NCBI GenBank assembly: GCA_910586805.1
Contig: CAJUJC010000043.1
Location: forward strand, 1 to 16,029
DNA from: an uncultured Erysipelotrichales bacterium
GTDB lineage: Bacteria; Bacillota_I; Bacilli_A; Erysipelotrichales; Coprobacillaceae
Reading direction: 5' to 3'
DNA length: 16,029 nucleotides
Both the position numbers and the translations under genes were made by a program. The notes under the pieces are model-generated. The model did no database searches and was not told where the DNA came from. It was given only the letters and a program-made list of their open reading frames with translations. Positions 14,442 to 16,029 of this stretch are shown here, piece by piece; position 1 is the first letter of the stretch; each line of letters begins with the position of its first letter.

Positions 14442-15101
14442 ATGAATAAAATAAAAAAGACTATTGTGATACTTATTTCATTTTGTGCTATAGGATGTAT
14501 TTTTATTGCAGGAATCAATTTATTTATGTTTTTTTCTACACATGAGCAATTTTCAAAAGATATAGAAAATGCTGATTGTATTCTTGTTTTAGGTGCGGGT
14601 GTTAGAAATGAAAAACCAACCCCTATGTTAAATGATCGTTTAGAAGAAGCTATTAAACTATATAAAAATGGCAAAGCACCTAAAATCATTATGAGTGGTG
14701 ACCACAGCCAAGAAGATTATGATGAGGTCAATGTTATGAAAAAGTTTGCAATTGAAAGAGGTGTTCCATCTTCTGATATTTTTATGGATCATGCAGGTCT
14801 TTCTACATATGAAAGTTTATATCGTGCAAAAGAAATTTTTCAAGCAAAAAAAGTGATTATTGTCACTCAAGACTATCACCTCTATCGTTCTTTATTTATA
14901 GCTAATCAACTGAATATAGAAGCTGTAGGTTATCCATCTAATCCTCGTTATTATAAAGGGCAAGCTATGCGAGAGATTCGTGAAATAGCAGCGAGATGCA
15001 AAGATTTTTTGATAAGTTTTATTCAACTTAAACCAACCCACTTAGGAGAAACTATACCTATTTGGGGTGATGGAGACATAACAAATGATAAACCTATTTA
15101 A
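14442..15101 (+). CDS. SanA/YdcF-family (DUF218) membrane-anchored protein
   Basis: One N-terminal membrane helix (about 6-28 from the chosen start) leads to a DUF218 domain. Marks of the family are the strand CILVLGAGV, LNDRLEEAIKLY, KIIMSGD, the STYESLYRAKEI helix and VTQDYHLYR. In E. coli SanA is linked to envelope barrier function and vancomycin sensitivity; the biochemical reaction of the family is not settled. The frame extends to a GTG at 14433, but the ATG at 14442 lies just after AAAAGGTGG and is preferred, giving 219 residues. It follows the HAD gene by about 60 bases and probably shares its promoter. Its stop codon overlaps the stop of the convergent GNAT gene by a few bases, and its terminator lies inside that gene. 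Confidence 0.88.
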   Translation: MNKIKKTIVILISFCAIGCIFIAGINLFMFFSTHEQFSKDIENADCILVLGAGVRNEKPTPMLNDRLEEAIKLYKNGKAPKIIMSGDHSQEDYDEVNVMKKFAIERGVPSSDIFMDHAGLSTYESLYRAKEIFQAKKVIIVTQDYHLYRSLFIANQLNIEAVGYPSNPRYYKGQAMREIREIAARCKDFLISFIQLKPTHLGETIPIWGDGDITNDKPI

Positions 15102-15520
15102 AGCTTTTTAATATAATTATAATGATTCATAATATACCCATGAGTTTCATAAAATTTGTGGGCTTTTTTTCTATATGTAGATGTTGATAATTCTATTTCT
15201 TCTAAACCTAAATACCTTGCCTTCTCTTCTACATACTCAATAAGTTGCGAACCAATTTTTTGACCCCTACAATTTTCATCCACAACCAATTCTACAATTT
15301 CCCCTGTATCACAATCATGATGCATATAATGATGAACATATAAGCTGATATATCCAACAATCTTATCTTCATATTGATACAAGTAATAATAGATATCTTC
15401 ACTTTCTAATCCTAAGATATAACATTTTTCAAAATGTGTTTTATTTAATTCTTTGTTTTCTAATACACACATCAAATGATAAATATCATTCAAATGTTCT
15501 TTTCTTGCATTAATAATCAT
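15098..15520 (-). CDS. Small GNAT-family acetyltransferase
   Basis: The 140 residues form a single GNAT domain. Motif A is VELVVDENCRGQKIGSQL with the acetyl-CoA pyrophosphate loop R-G-Q-K-I-G. The closing motif KKAHKFYETHGY is typical of the family. The substrate is unknown; similar small GNATs act on aminoalkyl compounds or free amino acids. The ATG lies 4 bases after GAGGTGG. A promoter TTGAAT-17-TATAAT stands close upstream. The gene is convergent with the SanA-like gene, and their stop codons share bases 15098-15101. An intrinsic terminator for the plus strand is encoded within its 3' part. Confidence 0.88.
   Translation of the reverse strand: MIINARKEHLNDIYHLMCVLENKELNKTHFEKCYILGLESEDIYYYLYQYEDKIVGYISLYVHHYMHHDCDTGEIVELVVDENCRGQKIGSQLIEYVEEKARYLGLEEIELSTSTYRKKAHKFYETHGYIMNHYNYIKKL
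15137..15170 (+). terminator. Plus-strand terminator embedded in the convergent GNAT gene
   Basis: CCCATGAGTTT (15137-15147), loop CATA and AAATTTGTGGG (15152-15162) pair along 11 positions with three G-U pairs. They are followed by C and seven T (15164-15170). The hairpin lies about 36 bases after the SanA-like stop and points the right way to end that transcript. The same bases encode the KKAHKFYETHG motif of the opposite gene. Confidence 0.6.
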
Positions 15521-15537
15521 AAAACCACCTCAAAAAT

Positions 15538-15566
15538 ATTATAAAAAAAGAACTGAAATCATTCAA
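15538..15566 (-). promoter_or_regulatory. Promoter of the small GNAT gene
   Basis: On the minus strand TTGAAT (15561-15566), 17 bases and a perfect TATAAT (15538-15543) form a likely sigma-A promoter with a leader of only about 10 bases. It overlaps the hairpin at 15544-15575. Confidence 0.55.
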
Positions 15567-15575
15567 TTCTTTTTT
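15544..15575 (-). terminator. A/T-rich hairpin upstream of the GNAT gene, terminator-like
   Basis: AAAAAAGAACTGAA (15544-15557) and TTCAATTCTTTTTT (15562-15575) pair around a 4-base loop. On the minus strand all 14 positions pair with one G-U; on the plus strand there is one C-A mismatch. On the minus strand the stem ends in a T run. It could stop transcripts entering from the tdk side before the GNAT promoter takes over. Confidence 0.5.
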
Positions 15576-15632
15576 CATACTATTTTCTATGTTTTAAAGG
15601 GAGTCAATCATGTATCTTGATTTTACATACAC

Positions 15633-15664
15633 AATATACAAAGTCAATATGAATTTTATATGAA
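15633..15664 (-). promoter_or_regulatory. Second TTCATAT direct-repeat promoter
   Basis: On the minus strand TTCATAT (15664-15658), 4 bases, TTCATAT (15653-15647), 8 bases and TATATT (15638-15633) repeat exactly the architecture of the response-regulator promoter. An overlapping alternative is TTGACT (15642-15647) with TAAAAT (15620-15625) at 16 bases. A transcript from here would run toward the hairpin at 15544-15575 and the GNAT gene. Confidence 0.45.
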
Positions 15665-15814
15665 CTTTGTGATTTTATTCTTTTGAAACGAAAGAGATGT
15701 TAACAAACACCTCTTTCTTAGGGATATATGATAGATTTGAGGGGAATCAATACTATCGTATTTGTCTTTCGACACTATTAATATACATCTTTAATGTGTC
15801 TTGAAAATGAACTT

Positions 15815-16029
15815 TTATAAATAATGTGGTTTATTTAAAATTTCATGACAATGACGACAACGAGGTTCATATTGTTCTTTTGCCCCAACAACAATGATAG
15901 GTTCTTCAAAAGATGCTGGTTTTCCATCAACAAGTCTTTGTGTACGTGTGGCAGGAGCCCCACATTTTGCACAAACTGCTGTTAGTTTCGTAACAAATTC
16001 AGCACGAGTTAATAACTCAGGGACAACAC
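15815..16029 (-). CDS. tdk: Thymidine kinase, C-terminal part (cut by window edge)
   Basis: The last 70 codons of a minus-strand gene run off the right edge. The visible part begins VVPELLTRAEFVTKL and contains the zinc-ribbon and lasso region of type II thymidine kinase. The first cysteine pair is in AVCAKCGAPA and the second in EPRCRHCHEI, and TQRLVDGKPASFEEP with IIVVGAKEQYE is the thymidine-binding lasso. The enzyme phosphorylates thymidine with ATP in pyrimidine salvage. The stop codon is TAA at 15815-15817. The ATP-binding N-terminal half lies outside the window. tdk next to prfA-prmC is the usual Firmicute arrangement, here interrupted by three genes. Confidence 0.93.
   Translation of the reverse strand, partial: VVPELLTRAEFVTKLTAVCAKCGAPATRTQRLVDGKPASFEEPIIVVGAKEQYEPRCRHCHEILNKPHYL

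Larger units (their letters stand above)
15521..15814. other. Gene-free region between tdk and the GNAT gene
   Basis: No credible gene is seen in these roughly 290 bases. They hold two promoter-like sites for the minus strand and an A/T-rich hairpin (listed separately). There are two further hairpins: GAAAGAGATGT/ACACCTCTTTC (15690-15717; 11 bp on the minus strand with one G-U) and GACAC-ATT/AAT-GTGTC (15771-15800; 8 bp with one bulge). Neither has a T tract. A perfect Spo0A box, TTCGACA, lies at 15768-15774. The tdk transcript may end somewhere here, but no GC-rich terminator is visible. Confidence 0.6.

Noticed and set aside
15610..15663. Plus-strand 17-codon frame after AAAGGGAG
   Set aside because: The ribosome-site-like sequence is good, but the peptide is very short and featureless, no plus-strand promoter is evident, and it overlaps the direct-repeat promoter.
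1..16029. CRISPR arrays, insertion sequences, prophage parts, tRNA or rRNA genes
   Set aside because: Looked for on both strands; no regularly spaced repeats, transposase or integrase signatures, or cloverleaf structures were seen.

Overview
The window reads as chromosomal DNA of a low-GC, spore-forming Firmicute. Codons are strongly A/T-rich, Shine-Dalgarno sites are purine-rich (GGAGG/GGTGA), and SpoIIE is present. The gene order spoIIE-tilS-hpt-ftsH-hslO-dusB next to a prfA-prmC block recalls Bacillus but is more compact. I suspect the Erysipelotrichia/Coprobacillus group from overall feel; that is inference, not proven.

Layout, mostly on the minus strand (genes read right to left). At the right edge is the C-terminal part of thymidine kinase (tdk), followed by a gene-poor stretch of about 290 bases with hairpins and promoter-like sites, then a small GNAT acetyltransferase. 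Two plus-strand genes (a HAD phosphatase/mutase and a SanA/YdcF-type membrane protein) sit between tdk and prfA and converge on that GNAT. prfA, prmC and a second GNAT gene form a tightly overlapping operon that ends in an intrinsic terminator. Next comes an OmpR/PhoB-type response regulator overlapping its sensor kinase, with its own promoter. spoIIE follows with an unusually spaced promoter, then the tilS-hpt-ftsH operon, an unlisted 29-residue single-span membrane peptide translationally coupled to hslO, and dusB. A promoter at the left edge points to a further minus-strand gene outside the window.

Functionally the window joins translation and tRNA maturation (PrfA, PrmC, TilS, DusB), nucleotide salvage (Tdk, Hpt), protein quality control (FtsH, Hsp33), sporulation (SpoIIE) and one uncharacterised two-component system. 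No mobile element, CRISPR array, rRNA or tRNA is seen.

No large unknown system is evident. The most interesting signals are small: the hidden membrane peptide between ftsH and hslO; a repeated operator architecture (TTCATAT-N4-TTCATAT-N8-TATAWT) found at the response-regulator promoter and again in the tdk/GNAT gap, where it may drive a short RNA; a 21-bp-spaced Spo0A-type spoIIE promoter; a stem-loop of unknown role upstream of dusB; and a plus-strand terminator written inside the conserved coding motif of the convergent GNAT gene.
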